Of a DNA stretch of 64,000 bases, positions 52,291-59,203 are shown in pieces. Numbering within the stretch: position 1 is the stretch's first letter; each line of letters opens with the position of its first letter. The notes below the pieces were generated by a model. That model was not told where the DNA came from. It was given only the letters and a program-made list of their open reading frames with translations, and made no database searches. Source of the stretch: a virus; IMG/VR virus record IMGVR_UViG_3300012985_000010, positions 1 through 64,000 of that record; one strand, 5' to 3'. A program made the position numbers and the translations under genes.

Positions 52291-53352
52291 TTACGAGAAT
52301 CTTTCGAGAAGATTCTTGAACGCAGTTTGCGTCAATGTCTTCCAGTCGTTTTCTTCATGAATATAGGGTGCCATCGTGTGTGTCAGGTGCGTGTAGTAAA
52401 CTCTGTTTTCAGCAAACTCTCGCATCTGGTGCTTCAAGGACTCGTAGTCTGGTTCGAACATCTTTCCTGGGTGAATGTCCTGCCACGGTGACTCTACGAG
52501 GTTGGTCTTTACTCTCAGTGTGCCCGGTAGCGCGTAGTCACACCAGTCGGTTGTCATGATCGTGGGGAGCCCGGTACCGAGAGCCTGCAAGGGGATGAAC
52601 CCGAAGCCCTCTCCCCATGATGGGTACACCAGGCAGTGCGCGCTCGCATATAGACCCTGCAATTCAGAGAGTTCCATATCACGCGTGATGACATGAACGT
52701 TGTTGATCAGATCATCCGGGCGGCGCACCATCTTTGCCTGATCGTAGTCTCGCACCAGTGACGATCCGTGACCCTTGATGATCAGCCTGTAGTTGGGATC
52801 ATCAGCAAATAGTTCCTTGAACGCTTCGAAGACCATTTGCCCACCCTTTCGTGGGGCTGGCTCTCCAATGTGCAGGAAGGTGATCGGACCCTTCATCCCA
52901 CGCTTGACCGGAGCCCATGCGTGATCTATTCCATGAGGGTAGACTAGACCAGGAAGGTCAACGCCTCCTTCGCGGAACCATCGCATACCGAGATGGTTTG
53001 TAGTCCAAAACTCGTCGCAGGTCTCGTTGATCATCTGAGGCCACAGTTCAAGGGGCTTAGACTCATCCTGGTAGCCGATGCTCATGCCAGCGATTCCGTT
53101 CGGGGCCTTCTGTGCAAAACTCGGGCCGGTCATGCCTGTTGACTCCCACGGTGTATAGCCAATAGTGTATTGACCATCGTAGTGAACGTAGTCCTGTGGC
53201 TGACAGAAGTTGAACATCACGTCAGCGGTGGGATCGTTAAACGACACCGGGATTCCAAGTTCGTTCAAGGTCTCTGTGATGTGCTTTGCGGCATACCAAA
53301 AGCCTTGACGTTCTGTGAAAATACCGTAATCGGTATGAAGTGAGACTCGCAT
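52291..53352 (-). CDS. Glycosyltransferase family 4-like (GT-B)
   Basis: A 353-residue enzyme with the GT-B signature: ITFLHIGEPAPRKGGQMVFE, YRLIIKGHGS, ELQGLYASAHCLVYPSWGEG and FGFIPLQALGTGLPTIMT. It transfers sugars from nucleotide donors. It is the first gene of the leftward block and begins 6 bases after a TACGAT -10 that lies within a perfect palindrome. The acceptor is unknown; DNA-base or surface glycosylation is possible. Confidence 0.85.
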   Translation of the reverse strand: MRVSLHTDYGIFTERQGFWYAAKHITETLNELGIPVSFNDPTADVMFNFCQPQDYVHYDGQYTIGYTPWESTGMTGPSFAQKAPNGIAGMSIGYQDESKPLELWPQMINETCDEFWTTNHLGMRWFREGGVDLPGLVYPHGIDHAWAPVKRGMKGPITFLHIGEPAPRKGGQMVFEAFKELFADDPNYRLIIKGHGSSLVRDYDQAKMVRRPDDLINNVHVITRDMELSELQGLYASAHCLVYPSWGEGFGFIPLQALGTGLPTIMTTDWCDYALPGTLRVKTNLVESPWQDIHPGKMFEPDYESLKHQMREFAENRVYYTHLTHTMAPYIHEENDWKTLTQTAFKNLLERFS

Positions 53353-53356
53353 GACT

Positions 53357-53373
53357 CCATCGTACCACGATGG
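53357..53373. promoter_or_regulatory. Palindromic operator over the leftward -10
   Basis: CCATCGT-ACC-ACGATGG, a perfect 7+7 palindrome. The leftward -10 TACGAT (53359-53364) lies inside it, 6 bases from the ATG of the glycosyltransferase. A repressor bound here would block the promoter. Confidence 0.6.
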
Positions 53374-53388
53374 TCACGGACTGGTTAC

Positions 53389-53400
53389 GAGAAATTTCTC
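53389..53400. promoter_or_regulatory. Palindrome GAGAAATTTCTC beside rightward promoter
   Basis: A perfect 12-bp palindrome preceded by TTACGA (53385-53390), followed 5 bases later by TTGACA (53406-53411). The rightward -10 is weak. It lies at the divergence of the two gene blocks. Confidence 0.5.
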
Positions 53401-53455
53401 CCAACTTGACACAGGGTCGAATCAGTGGTCTCATAGAGAAGTGGTGGTGGTGATA

Positions 53456-53500
53456 ACTAGATAAACACATTACTTAGATAAACCAATAACTTAGGATAAG
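53456..53500. repeat. Iteron-like direct repeats
   Basis: Three related units, ACTAGATAAAC, ACTTAGATAAAC and ACTTAGGATAAG, start at 53456, 53472 and 53489 (16-17 base period) in an AT-rich stretch. They could bind an initiator or regulator. Confidence 0.5.
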
Positions 53501-53512
53501 GAAGTAAATACC

Positions 53513-53752
53513 ATTAAGGAAGAAGATAACCGTTACTGGTTAAGAGTAGTTAATACCTATAGAGAAGAACGGCAGGATACCACACACTTTTTATCCTGTC
53601 CAAACGACTCGGATCACACCCCACTCTTCCCTCGTCTGGACGCAAATGACGACATTGAACTTTACTGCCTAGCCTGCGGTTGGACCGTCAAGCCTGGGTA
53701 TTACACACTCGTCCGACTAGAGCATGAAGTCTTTAACGTACCCTCTCCTTGA
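53513..53752 (+). CDS. 79-residue zinc-ribbon protein, probable ATT start
   Basis: The frame has no ATG, GTG or TTG between its upstream stop and the clear coding part. An ATT at 53513 follows an AAGGAAG site by 6 bases. The product reads KEEDNRYWLRVVNTYREER, then HFLSCPNDSDHT and YCLACGWTVKPGYY, a small zinc ribbon with C and CxxC. It ends before the lysozyme-like gene's promoter. Alternatively the gene is a remnant that has lost its start. Confidence 0.6.
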   Translation: MKEEDNRYWLRVVNTYREERQDTTHFLSCPNDSDHTPLFPRLDANDDIELYCLACGWTVKPGYYTLVRLEHEVFNVPSP

Positions 53753-53763
53753 GAGTAGTGGGG

Positions 53764-53792
53764 TTGCCCCCGAATCCAGACTATGGTAGGGT
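53764..53792 (+). promoter_or_regulatory. Leaderless promoter for lysozyme-like gene
   Basis: TTGCCC (53764-53769), 17 bases, TAGGGT (53787-53792), then 6 bases to ATG at 53799. No ribosome site at the usual distance. Confidence 0.65.
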
Positions 53793-53798
53793 AGTCGG

Positions 53799-54413
53799 AT
53801 GCTCATTCAGAGGATCGCCGGTTCTTTGTTGGTAGGAATCATCGCCGTAACAGGCGTGCCAGCACCGCAACCCGCCGTCGAACCCGCGATAGAGGTCACA
53901 CCCAAGGTGGTCGCGTCCACCAAACTGATTCCACTCGACGTGCTTAACGCACGGAGGGCAGCAGCAGAATTACGCGCGAGCCGCAGCCAGGCTCGGACAC
54001 CCAAGTCGACCGATCATTCGGTCAGGAAGGCACACAAGAATTCTAAGACGGTAGTGGTGCATCGCGCGCCCGCCGCCAAGAAGAAGGCAAAGAAGGTCAA
54101 GGTCTACAAGGTCAGCAGCGCGGGGAACCGTGCTCTGGGAAAGCGGCTCGCCTCGGCGCGCGGCTGGGGCTCTGGCCGTCAGTGGTATTGTCTAGAGAAG
54201 TTGTGGACAGAGGAATCTGGCTGGTCGACCACCTCGGATAACCCAAACTCCGACGCTTACGGAATTCCGCAGGCGCTTCCGGGGAGTAAGATGGGTAGAG
54301 GGTGGCGCACGAACGCTACCGTTCAAATTAAGTGGGGATTGAAGTACATCAGCGGGCGCTACGGCACCCCTTGTAGTGCGCTCTCCACTAAACACTCGAA
54401 GGGTTGGTACTAA
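53799..54413 (+). CDS. Secreted lysozyme/transglycosylase-like protein
   Basis: A 204-residue protein with a signal peptide-like start (MLIQRIAGSLLVGIIAVTGV), a basic Ala/Lys-rich linker (AAKKKAKKVKVYKVS) and a C-terminal lysozyme-like domain (QWYCLEKLWTEESGWSTTSD ... YGIPQALPGSKMG) whose Glu in the EESGW motif fits the SLT catalytic acid. Actinobacterial cell-wall proteins have the same domain. It may be exported to cut peptidoglycan, perhaps to aid lysis or block other phages. Confidence 0.75.
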   Translation: MLIQRIAGSLLVGIIAVTGVPAPQPAVEPAIEVTPKVVASTKLIPLDVLNARRAAAELRASRSQARTPKSTDHSVRKAHKNSKTVVVHRAPAAKKKAKKVKVYKVSSAGNRALGKRLASARGWGSGRQWYCLEKLWTEESGWSTTSDNPNSDAYGIPQALPGSKMGRGWRTNATVQIKWGLKYISGRYGTPCSALSTKHSKGWY

Positions 54414-55127
54414 TTGAGCGACAGGGTTAACGTCCTTGATAAAGGATATGTCCGTTTGGTCAACGTCATGGGCGATGATCTCTCGGTAGTTAACGCTGCC
54501 CGCGTGTCGTATGACAAGGAGTCGGGGAGTTTCTCAGATAATGACGAGAGGCTCCTCGACTTCCTCATTCGTGAAGGACACACGTCTGTCCTCCGACACC
54601 AGGCACTTACATTTGAGGGCTACGCGCCCCTACTAGTCGCGCGGCAGTGGTACAAGCACACCATCGCAGCGACATACATTGACGACCAGAATGGATGGAA
54701 TGAGTCCTCTAGGCGGTACATTACGGAGAACGAAGAGTTCTATCTACCTGGGCCGGGAGATTGGCGTAGTAAGCCTGAAAACTCTAAGCAGGGTAGCGGT
54801 GAGAACCTTGATCCTGAGGTCGGATTCCACTGGACGAACTACCTAGAGTCATTCCAGGCCGAAGGTGAGAAACTGTACAAGCGTGCAATGGAAGCCGGAA
54901 TCGCGCCGGAGCAGGCAAGACTGTTCCTACTAGCCAATGGCCTATACGTTCGGTTCCGCTGGACTACCAGCCTTGCCGCTACATTGAACTTCCTGTCTCA
55001 GCGTACGGACTCACATGCACAATATGAGATTCAGCAGTATGCTGGTGCTATCGAAGGTTTCGTGGAGGGCGCGTTCCCGCTTACCTACCGGGCCTTTCAA
55101 AAATACGAAAAAGATGAGGTAGAGTAA
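54414..55127 (+). CDS. thyX: Flavin-dependent thymidylate synthase
   Basis: A 237-residue ThyX. It has MGDDLSVVNAARVSYDKES, SVLRHQALTFEGYAPLLVAR, the RQWYKHT...NESSRRYI region corresponding to the ThyX signature, and NFLSQRTDSHAQYEIQQYA. It makes dTMP with FAD and methylene-tetrahydrofolate. The TTG start abuts the preceding TAA. It complements the class II ribonucleotide reductase across the divergence. Confidence 0.92.
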   Translation: MSDRVNVLDKGYVRLVNVMGDDLSVVNAARVSYDKESGSFSDNDERLLDFLIREGHTSVLRHQALTFEGYAPLLVARQWYKHTIAATYIDDQNGWNESSRRYITENEEFYLPGPGDWRSKPENSKQGSGENLDPEVGFHWTNYLESFQAEGEKLYKRAMEAGIAPEQARLFLLANGLYVRFRWTTSLAATLNFLSQRTDSHAQYEIQQYAGAIEGFVEGAFPLTYRAFQKYEKDEVE

Positions 55128-55375
55128 TGGATGTAAATGAATATGCTTATGCTGTGGAGCGCGCTGTCGAGGCTGCGATCACAGGCTCTAGCGCCTTCGC
55201 CCCTGTGCGTGCGCGTGACGAGGAGTTTACTGTGACGGTGGACCTGGCCCCTGATGACACTTCGGGGAAGTCGCGCTTACAGTTGACGTTCGACGTGGAG
55301 CCCGGTAAGATTGATTATGACACGAGTGATGTAACGGCTACGGTCGATTATGTCGTTGCGGATTATGAGTCGTAA
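55127..55375 (+). CDS. Hypothetical protein, paralogue of next gene
   Basis: An 82-residue protein coupled to thyX by TAATG. It shares with the next gene the pattern Y-Y-V-R-E, then GSSAF, a beta hairpin, and a final V-Y-AD. The pair looks like a tandem duplication. Function unknown. Confidence 0.7.
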   Translation: MDVNEYAYAVERAVEAAITGSSAFAPVRARDEEFTVTVDLAPDDTSGKSRLQLTFDVEPGKIDYDTSDVTATVDYVVADYES

Positions 55376-55629
55376 TGGACGAGCACACTTATGGGTATCA
55401 GGTCTGTAGAGAGATTGAGCGCCGAGTCTCGGGCTCTAGTGCTTTCTTTCAGTACCGTGAGGCTAAGTCTGCCATAGAGTTCCAGGTGTTCTTTACCCAT
55501 CGTGGTGAGAAGTTGCGCCTTGACTACGAGATTGATAAGGGTCAGATGGTTGACGTAAAGGCAGAGGTCAATCGTATGGTTGGCTATATTGCCGCAGACT
55601 TAAAGGGGTGGAAGTCTAGTGACGACTGA
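55375..55629 (+). CDS. Hypothetical protein, paralogue of preceding gene
   Basis: An 84-residue protein coupled by a one-base overlap. It aligns along its length with the previous protein (EIERRVSGSSAFFQYRE against AVEAAITGSSAFAPVRA). It diverges at the ends, and is more basic. Probably related small folds with a shared role. Confidence 0.7.
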   Translation: MDEHTYGYQVCREIERRVSGSSAFFQYREAKSAIEFQVFFTHRGEKLRLDYEIDKGQMVDVKAEVNRMVGYIAADLKGWKSSDD

Positions 55630-56077
55630 GCAGATGGATGAGGTCGACGCACAGAATCAGTTGCGGGACCGCCTGCAGAAATTGAGATTCAATATGGTAG
55701 ATATAGCACTTGAAGATTTGGATGAGGTGAAGCCTACATTGAGTAAGGTGAAGTATACAACGAGTGGTAAGACGCTGGCTGAGATCGTAAAGGACCTCAG
55801 TGCGCTTTTGAACGCCGGTTTTGAGGTGGAGTTCTACATCGAGCCGGAAGCGATTGCAGCCCCTCCATATCACCCTCACCCGTATGGTCCTGGTGTTCGT
55901 GGTGGTATCTCTCCCGATACGCACATCATGAATCTGACTAGCGGGGTGGACAACCCTGAAAAAGTAGGTAGTGGTGATACGTTTATCGCCAATGTGTTTG
56001 TCCCTAAGACGGATGACACTGATATTGCTAAGGTTGTCGAGGATCACATTCGTCTCGGCTCCGCGAGAGGACACTAA
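55619..56077 (+). CDS. Hypothetical protein of right arm
   Basis: A 152-residue protein with a GTG start overlapping the previous stop by 11 bases. The N-terminal half is helical (LRDRLQKLRFNMVDIALEDL), the middle has a Pro/His-rich loop (PPYHPHPYGPGV). No family recognised. The same stretch has an equally long antisense frame, which is rejected because the sense gene is coupled at both ends. Confidence 0.7.
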   Translation: MTTEQMDEVDAQNQLRDRLQKLRFNMVDIALEDLDEVKPTLSKVKYTTSGKTLAEIVKDLSALLNAGFEVEFYIEPEAIAAPPYHPHPYGPGVRGGISPDTHIMNLTSGVDNPEKVGSGDTFIANVFVPKTDDTDIAKVVEDHIRLGSARGH

Positions 56078-56334
56078 TGTTTGACATTAACGAGGATGAG
56101 CCGAAGAAGTCTGAGAATCATTTGACGCCAGCGCAGGCTGCTGGTATCGAGTTGCTGGAACGCATCCATGACCTTCTGCTAATAAATCACATCGACCAGC
56201 AGCGTAACTACGACTTGCTGTTCGCAATTGCTACAGGGCAGTCTGCGGACGCTGTGAGTGCTATGTACGAGCAGCATGAAGCGGGTAAGGTTTTTGCTCC
56301 TGAACCAGCATTGGAGGAAGCAGATGGGTCCTAG
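56077..56334 (+). CDS. Hypothetical helical protein
   Basis: An 85-residue acidic, helical protein (TPAQAAGIELLERIHDLLLI, DLLFAIATGQSADAV). It overlaps the previous stop by one base and the next start by 11. Similar small helical proteins are common in the early arms of actinophages. Role unknown. Confidence 0.65.
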   Translation: MFDINEDEPKKSENHLTPAQAAGIELLERIHDLLLINHIDQQRNYDLLFAIATGQSADAVSAMYEQHEAGKVFAPEPALEEADGS

Positions 56335-56590
56335 ATTTACGTTCAGAATCCGGCCCGGTGATAAAGAGGGCCAGGTATGGTGGGAAGTATATGACCTAGA
56401 AGAACGTCTAGACATGGTTATCGAGAGACTCCGACCTAATGAGAGCGCCGATGCTATGCTGAAAAGGGCTCAGTCTTGGGCTCAAGAGTTGTTAAGGTAT
56501 CACACACCCTACGTCGTTAGCCACCTTGATGAGGTTTCCGACAGACCATACGATGTATATGGAGAGATTGATGCCTTACACGATAAGTGA
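56324..56590 (+). CDS. Hypothetical protein
   Basis: An 88-residue protein using the ATG at 56324 with a GGAGG site, giving MGPRFTFRIRPGDKEGQVWW. The body is amphipathic helix (YDLEERLDMVIERLRPNESA). Family unknown. The longer upstream frame lies within the previous gene. Confidence 0.65.
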   Translation: MGPRFTFRIRPGDKEGQVWWEVYDLEERLDMVIERLRPNESADAMLKRAQSWAQELLRYHTPYVVSHLDEVSDRPYDVYGEIDALHDK

Positions 56591-56747
56591 GAAGGATTAC
56601 CTGTTTAAGGACGGACATTCTGTCCGCTGTCCCTCCTGCGGAGGGCAGATCAAATACTTCTTCACACCGGGCAACGGTAATGGTTACACATTGCGTTGTA
56701 TGAACACGTTCTGTGACTTCACGTCACACGCTGTAACGGATTTCTAG
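56571..56747 (+). CDS. 58-residue zinc-ribbon protein
   Basis: Uses the ATG at 56571 after a GGAGAG site. Two Cys pairs, RCPSCGGQ and RCMNTFC, flank a beta hairpin, giving a typical zinc ribbon. It overlaps the previous gene by 20 bases. Possibly a nucleic-acid or RNA-polymerase-binding protein. Confidence 0.7.
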   Translation: MPYTISEKDYLFKDGHSVRCPSCGGQIKYFFTPGNGNGYTLRCMNTFCDFTSHAVTDF

Positions 56748-56754
56748 GAGAAAT

Positions 56755-56958
56755 ATGCCTATCAAGATCATCACCTCAATGGAAACTCTCTTCCGTCTTG
56801 CCAGAGAACTAGGACAAGCACGTCTACGAGGTAATCCAGAGGAAATCGCAAGAGCAGAAGCATCACATAAGGCGTATGAGACTCTAGTATTGGAATCAGA
56901 CGAGATTATAGGCTTCCCAGGACTAGGACTACCGGGCCATGAGCGTAAAATCTCGTAG
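56755..56958 (+). CDS. Small helical protein
   Basis: A 67-residue protein with an AGGAG site. It is mainly helical (METLFRLARELGQARLRG, RAEASHKAYETLVLESDE). It overlaps the next gene by 20 bases. Unknown family. Confidence 0.6.
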   Translation: MPIKIITSMETLFRLARELGQARLRGNPEEIARAEASHKAYETLVLESDEIIGFPGLGLPGHERKIS

Positions 56959-57187
56959 AATCATCAGTTGTGGTGATCTCAACGACAATTTGATGTACAG
57001 AATCATCGTTGTAGAAGATGATCTTGTTGTTGATTGGTGGTACTCACCGAAAATCGACTTTAACATCCCCGAAGGACGTGTACGCTCCGATGTCGTCAGT
57101 CACGTCATACTCAAAGACTACCCATACTGGCTCCCACCCGATCCCCACGTCATCATCAAAGGAACATACCAAGATCATCTTTCATAA
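56939..57187 (+). CDS. Hypothetical small beta protein
   Basis: An 82-residue protein, beta-rich (YRIIVVEDDLVVDWWYSPKI, HVILKDYPYWLPP). It overlaps the previous gene. It is the last gene before the GC shift and the promoter-like gap at 57.19 kb. Unknown family. Confidence 0.6.
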   Translation: MSVKSRRIISCGDLNDNLMYRIIVVEDDLVVDWWYSPKIDFNIPEGRVRSDVVSHVILKDYPYWLPPDPHVIIKGTYQDHLS

Positions 57188-57216
57188 TTGACATTTTGCA
57201 AACTTTCGGTTAGATG
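57188..57216 (+). promoter_or_regulatory. Candidate promoter, start of GC-rich arm
   Basis: TTGACA (57188-57193) lies 17 bases from TAGATG; a TATGAT follows a little later (57217). The 170-base gap before the next gene also holds a second TTGATC. The -10 is imperfect, so this is tentative. Confidence 0.4.
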
Positions 57217-57357
57217 TATGATCCAGCCATCCCTGCGAATTGTTGATCTTGATAGTGCGCCCATATTCTTTACCTTCCCGTTACCTAATCTGCCCGATTC
57301 TGTCAGTGTCCGATGATAGTCTGACGGAGTCGGAAACACAGAGCGAGAGGAAACGAA

Positions 57358-57576
57358 ATGGTCAACATCGGAGAGCGGGTCACCGTTCACACGTTCGCAT
57401 GGCAGGGTCGAGAGGGTACTATCCTCGAAACCTTCCCGTCCGTCCCCTGCCCGTGGATGCCTAGCGTGTCCACCGTGGCTACCGTGCGCGTTCGCATTGA
57501 CGGACGCATGACCTACCGTGGCCGTGAGGATGACGTTATCGCACACGTCACTCTCGACTCTGTGAAGGGGATCTAA
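57358..57576 (+). CDS. Small beta-barrel-like protein
   Basis: A 72-residue protein with MVNIGERVTVHTFAWQGREG and VATVRVRIDGRMTYRGREDD, an SH3/KOW-like small beta barrel pattern. It has an AGAGGAAA site and is coupled to the next gene (TAATG). May bind nucleic acid or protein; unproven. Confidence 0.65.
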   Translation: MVNIGERVTVHTFAWQGREGTILETFPSVPCPWMPSVSTVATVRVRIDGRMTYRGREDDVIAHVTLDSVKGI

Positions 57577-57869
57577 TGTTCATCCTCACCGATACCTACG
57601 CTGCCCACAATTGGGAGCCTGAGATTGTCTACACGCTCCCCTGTAGGGGTCACGAATGCGGAACCCCTGTCCTAGTCATGGATGATGACTCCGATATCTG
57701 CCCCGACTGTGACGGGTGGGAGTCGGACGCTATGGCGGCAGGGTACGCTGCCTATGCCAACATGAAAGCCATGCGCGAGGATGACCGCTGCCCCGTATGC
57801 GGTGCCTACGGGATGATGAACCAGAACATGCGTTGCATGACCCTTGACTGTGTCATGGGTGACGCGTGA
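57576..57869 (+). CDS. Cys-rich zinc protein
   Basis: A 97-residue protein with three Cys sets: LPCRGHECGTP, DICPDCDGW and RCPVCGAYG...MRCMTLDC. It can bind two or more zinc ions. Its TAATG start and GTGA end couple it to both neighbours. Probably a regulatory or nucleic-acid-binding protein of the early region. Confidence 0.7.
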   Translation: MFILTDTYAAHNWEPEIVYTLPCRGHECGTPVLVMDDDSDICPDCDGWESDAMAAGYAAYANMKAMREDDRCPVCGAYGMMNQNMRCMTLDCVMGDA

Positions 57870-58087
57870 TTACCCTTCCGACCTCACCCGCCGCATGGGT
57901 GAGGGTAGGGGATAGGGTATTGCTGCCTAAGGCTACCCGCTATGTTCGCATTGTGAATGTCGAATATGCGGTTAGTGACATTCGGGATATCCGCGTGACA
58001 TATGCGGATATCAACACAGGAAAGGGTATTCGCACCCGGTCCATTCGCCGTAATGCGCGTGTCATTCTCTACCCTGAGGGGATCTAA
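57866..58087 (+). CDS. Small KOW/SH3-like protein
   Basis: A 73-residue protein with a GTG start in a GTGA overlap. Beta pattern: AWVRVGDRVLLPKATRYVRI, SDIRDIRVTYADINTGKGIR. It resembles the 72-residue protein two genes upstream in style. Function unknown. Confidence 0.65.
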   Translation: MITLPTSPAAWVRVGDRVLLPKATRYVRIVNVEYAVSDIRDIRVTYADINTGKGIRTRSIRRNARVILYPEGI

Positions 58088-58179
58088 TGCGAATCACCTT
58101 TCGCGGATATGCGGTTATCGCATTCATCGGTTTCGCTATCGGATATCTCATTCCGATAACCTATTGGATCGGAGGGTAG
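58087..58179 (+). CDS. 30-residue single-helix membrane peptide
   Basis: A tiny gene coupled by TAATG. The product begins MRITFRGYAVIAFIGFAIGY and is almost all one membrane helix. Such peptides can act on host membrane proteins. Coupling with the preceding gene argues against chance. Confidence 0.6.
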   Translation: MRITFRGYAVIAFIGFAIGYLIPITYWIGG

Positions 58180-58190
58180 TTGCATAGGGG

Positions 58191-58240
58191 AAGGTTGCAC
58201 CTGCAAGTGTTTCCGACAGAACCTTTGCAGGTGCAACCTT
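58191..58240. repeat. 16-bp perfect inverted repeat
   Basis: AAGGTTGCACCTGCAA (58191-58206) and its exact complement (58225-58240) with an 18-base loop. No T-tract follows. It may be a terminator, an RNA structure or a large operator at the end of the 55-58 kb operon. Confidence 0.7.
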
Positions 58241-58285
58241 TGCCCGTGCAAGTAGTTGTGTCGCAAGCGACCCAAGACGTTTATG

Positions 58286-58310
58286 TTACGACAAGGGTTA
58301 AGTTTCCTGG
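58286..58310 (+). promoter_or_regulatory. TTACGA regulatory element, copy 1
   Basis: TTACGA, 7 bases, TAAGTT, TCCTGG: the upstream part of the repeated right-arm module, without its own -10. The active-looking promoter is 42 bases further on. Confidence 0.5.
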
Positions 58311-58351
58311 GACTAGCGAGGCGCTACGTTCCCTTATATTATGATCGCCCC

Positions 58352-58380
58352 TTGATTCGTCAGGGTCTACATGCTAGGAT
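58352..58380 (+). promoter_or_regulatory. Leaderless promoter for HAD phosphatase
   Basis: TTGATT (58352-58357), 17 bases, TAGGAT (58375-58380), 6 bases, then ATG at 58387. No ribosome site in between. Confidence 0.7.
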
Positions 58381-58386
58381 GGGTAG

Positions 58387-58872
58387 ATGAGAAACACCAT
58401 TATCTTCGATATGGACGGTACCCTGTGCGACGTACAGGCAATCCGTCATTATGTGCGTGGGGACAATCAGAACTTCGACGCATTCCACAAGGCCTCCCTC
58501 TGGTGCCCACCCAACTACGATGTGCTCGAAGCAGCACAGGGTCATGCCTCTGACGGATACCACATCACCATCGTCACCGCAAGGGATGAGAAGTACCGTG
58601 ATGTCACAGAGGATTGGCTTGACAAGTACAAGGTCCCCTATGACGTTATGTACATGAGGCCCTGGGGAGACCGGCGCAAGGATCGAGACGTAAAGATCGA
58701 GATTCTCGAAGAGATCAGAGCCTCGAACCTCAACCCCGTACTTGCCTACGATGACAACCCCCATGTGATCGCCATGTGGAAAGAGCATGGAATCGACGTG
58801 GAGGTTGTTCCTGGTTGGGACGCGACACCTCTCGAAGAACTCGCCGGTATCTTGACACCCGACCACGTCTAG
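58387..58872 (+). CDS. HAD-family phosphatase (PNKP phosphatase-like)
   Basis: A 161-residue HAD protein with motif I TIIFDMDGTLCDV, motif II ITIVTARDEKYRDV and a final VLAYDDNPHVIAMW. It resembles the 3'-phosphatase half of T4-type polynucleotide kinase, which would repair nucleic-acid 3' ends. A kinase half is not present. Other HAD substrates are possible. Confidence 0.8.
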   Translation: MRNTIIFDMDGTLCDVQAIRHYVRGDNQNFDAFHKASLWCPPNYDVLEAAQGHASDGYHITIVTARDEKYRDVTEDWLDKYKVPYDVMYMRPWGDRRKDRDVKIEILEEIRASNLNPVLAYDDNPHVIAMWKEHGIDVEVVPGWDATPLEELAGILTPDHV

Positions 58873-58880
58873 GGTAGGTT
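58852..58880 (+). promoter_or_regulatory. Leaderless promoter inside HAD gene end
   Basis: TTGACA (58852-58857), 17 bases, TAGGTT (58875-58880), 6 bases, ATG at 58887. The -35 lies in the last codons of the HAD gene. Confidence 0.7.
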
Positions 58881-58886
58881 CGAGTC

Positions 58887-59102
58887 ATGCAGAACACACC
58901 GCTTGCCCGCATCGGCAACTACTCCATCTTCGAGACCGCCAATCCCAACATCTTCGAGGCCGTGAGTGACTACGGTCCCGTTACCAGGATCGCGGCTGTC
59001 AGGGAAGGTCACTTCGGGTACAGGTGGATCATCACTCGAACCCTTCGTCCCAACCCGGACAAGTTCCTGAACCTGTTCGACCTCATCCAGACTCTCCCTT
59101 AG
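58887..59102 (+). CDS. Hypothetical small protein
   Basis: A 71-residue protein (MQNTPLARIGNYSIFETANP, ending NLFDLIQTLP) with mixed alpha/beta pattern and a strong leaderless promoter. No family recognised. Confidence 0.65.
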   Translation: MQNTPLARIGNYSIFETANPNIFEAVSDYGPVTRIAAVREGHFGYRWIITRTLRPNPDKFLNLFDLIQTLP

Positions 59103-59131
59103 AAAGGGGCGGGGCGCGCTCTTGAACCTCA

Positions 59132-59173
59132 TTACGACCGCGCCGAAGTTTTGTCAGAGTCGTGTGGTAGAGT
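59132..59173 (+). promoter_or_regulatory. Repeated promoter module, copy 2
   Basis: After a GGGGCGGGGCGCG block, TTACGA (59132), 7 bases, GAAGTT as a weak -35, 17 bases, TAGAGT (59168-59173). The gene at 59204 follows with a normal AAGGAG site. Confidence 0.6.
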
Positions 59174-59203
59174 TCGAGCATCACCTCAACCAAGGAGAGC
59201 GCC

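Noticed and set aside
55616-56074. 152-codon minus-strand frame almost identical in extent to the sense gene
   Set aside because: The sense gene is coupled to its neighbours at both ends; the antisense frame has no ribosome site.
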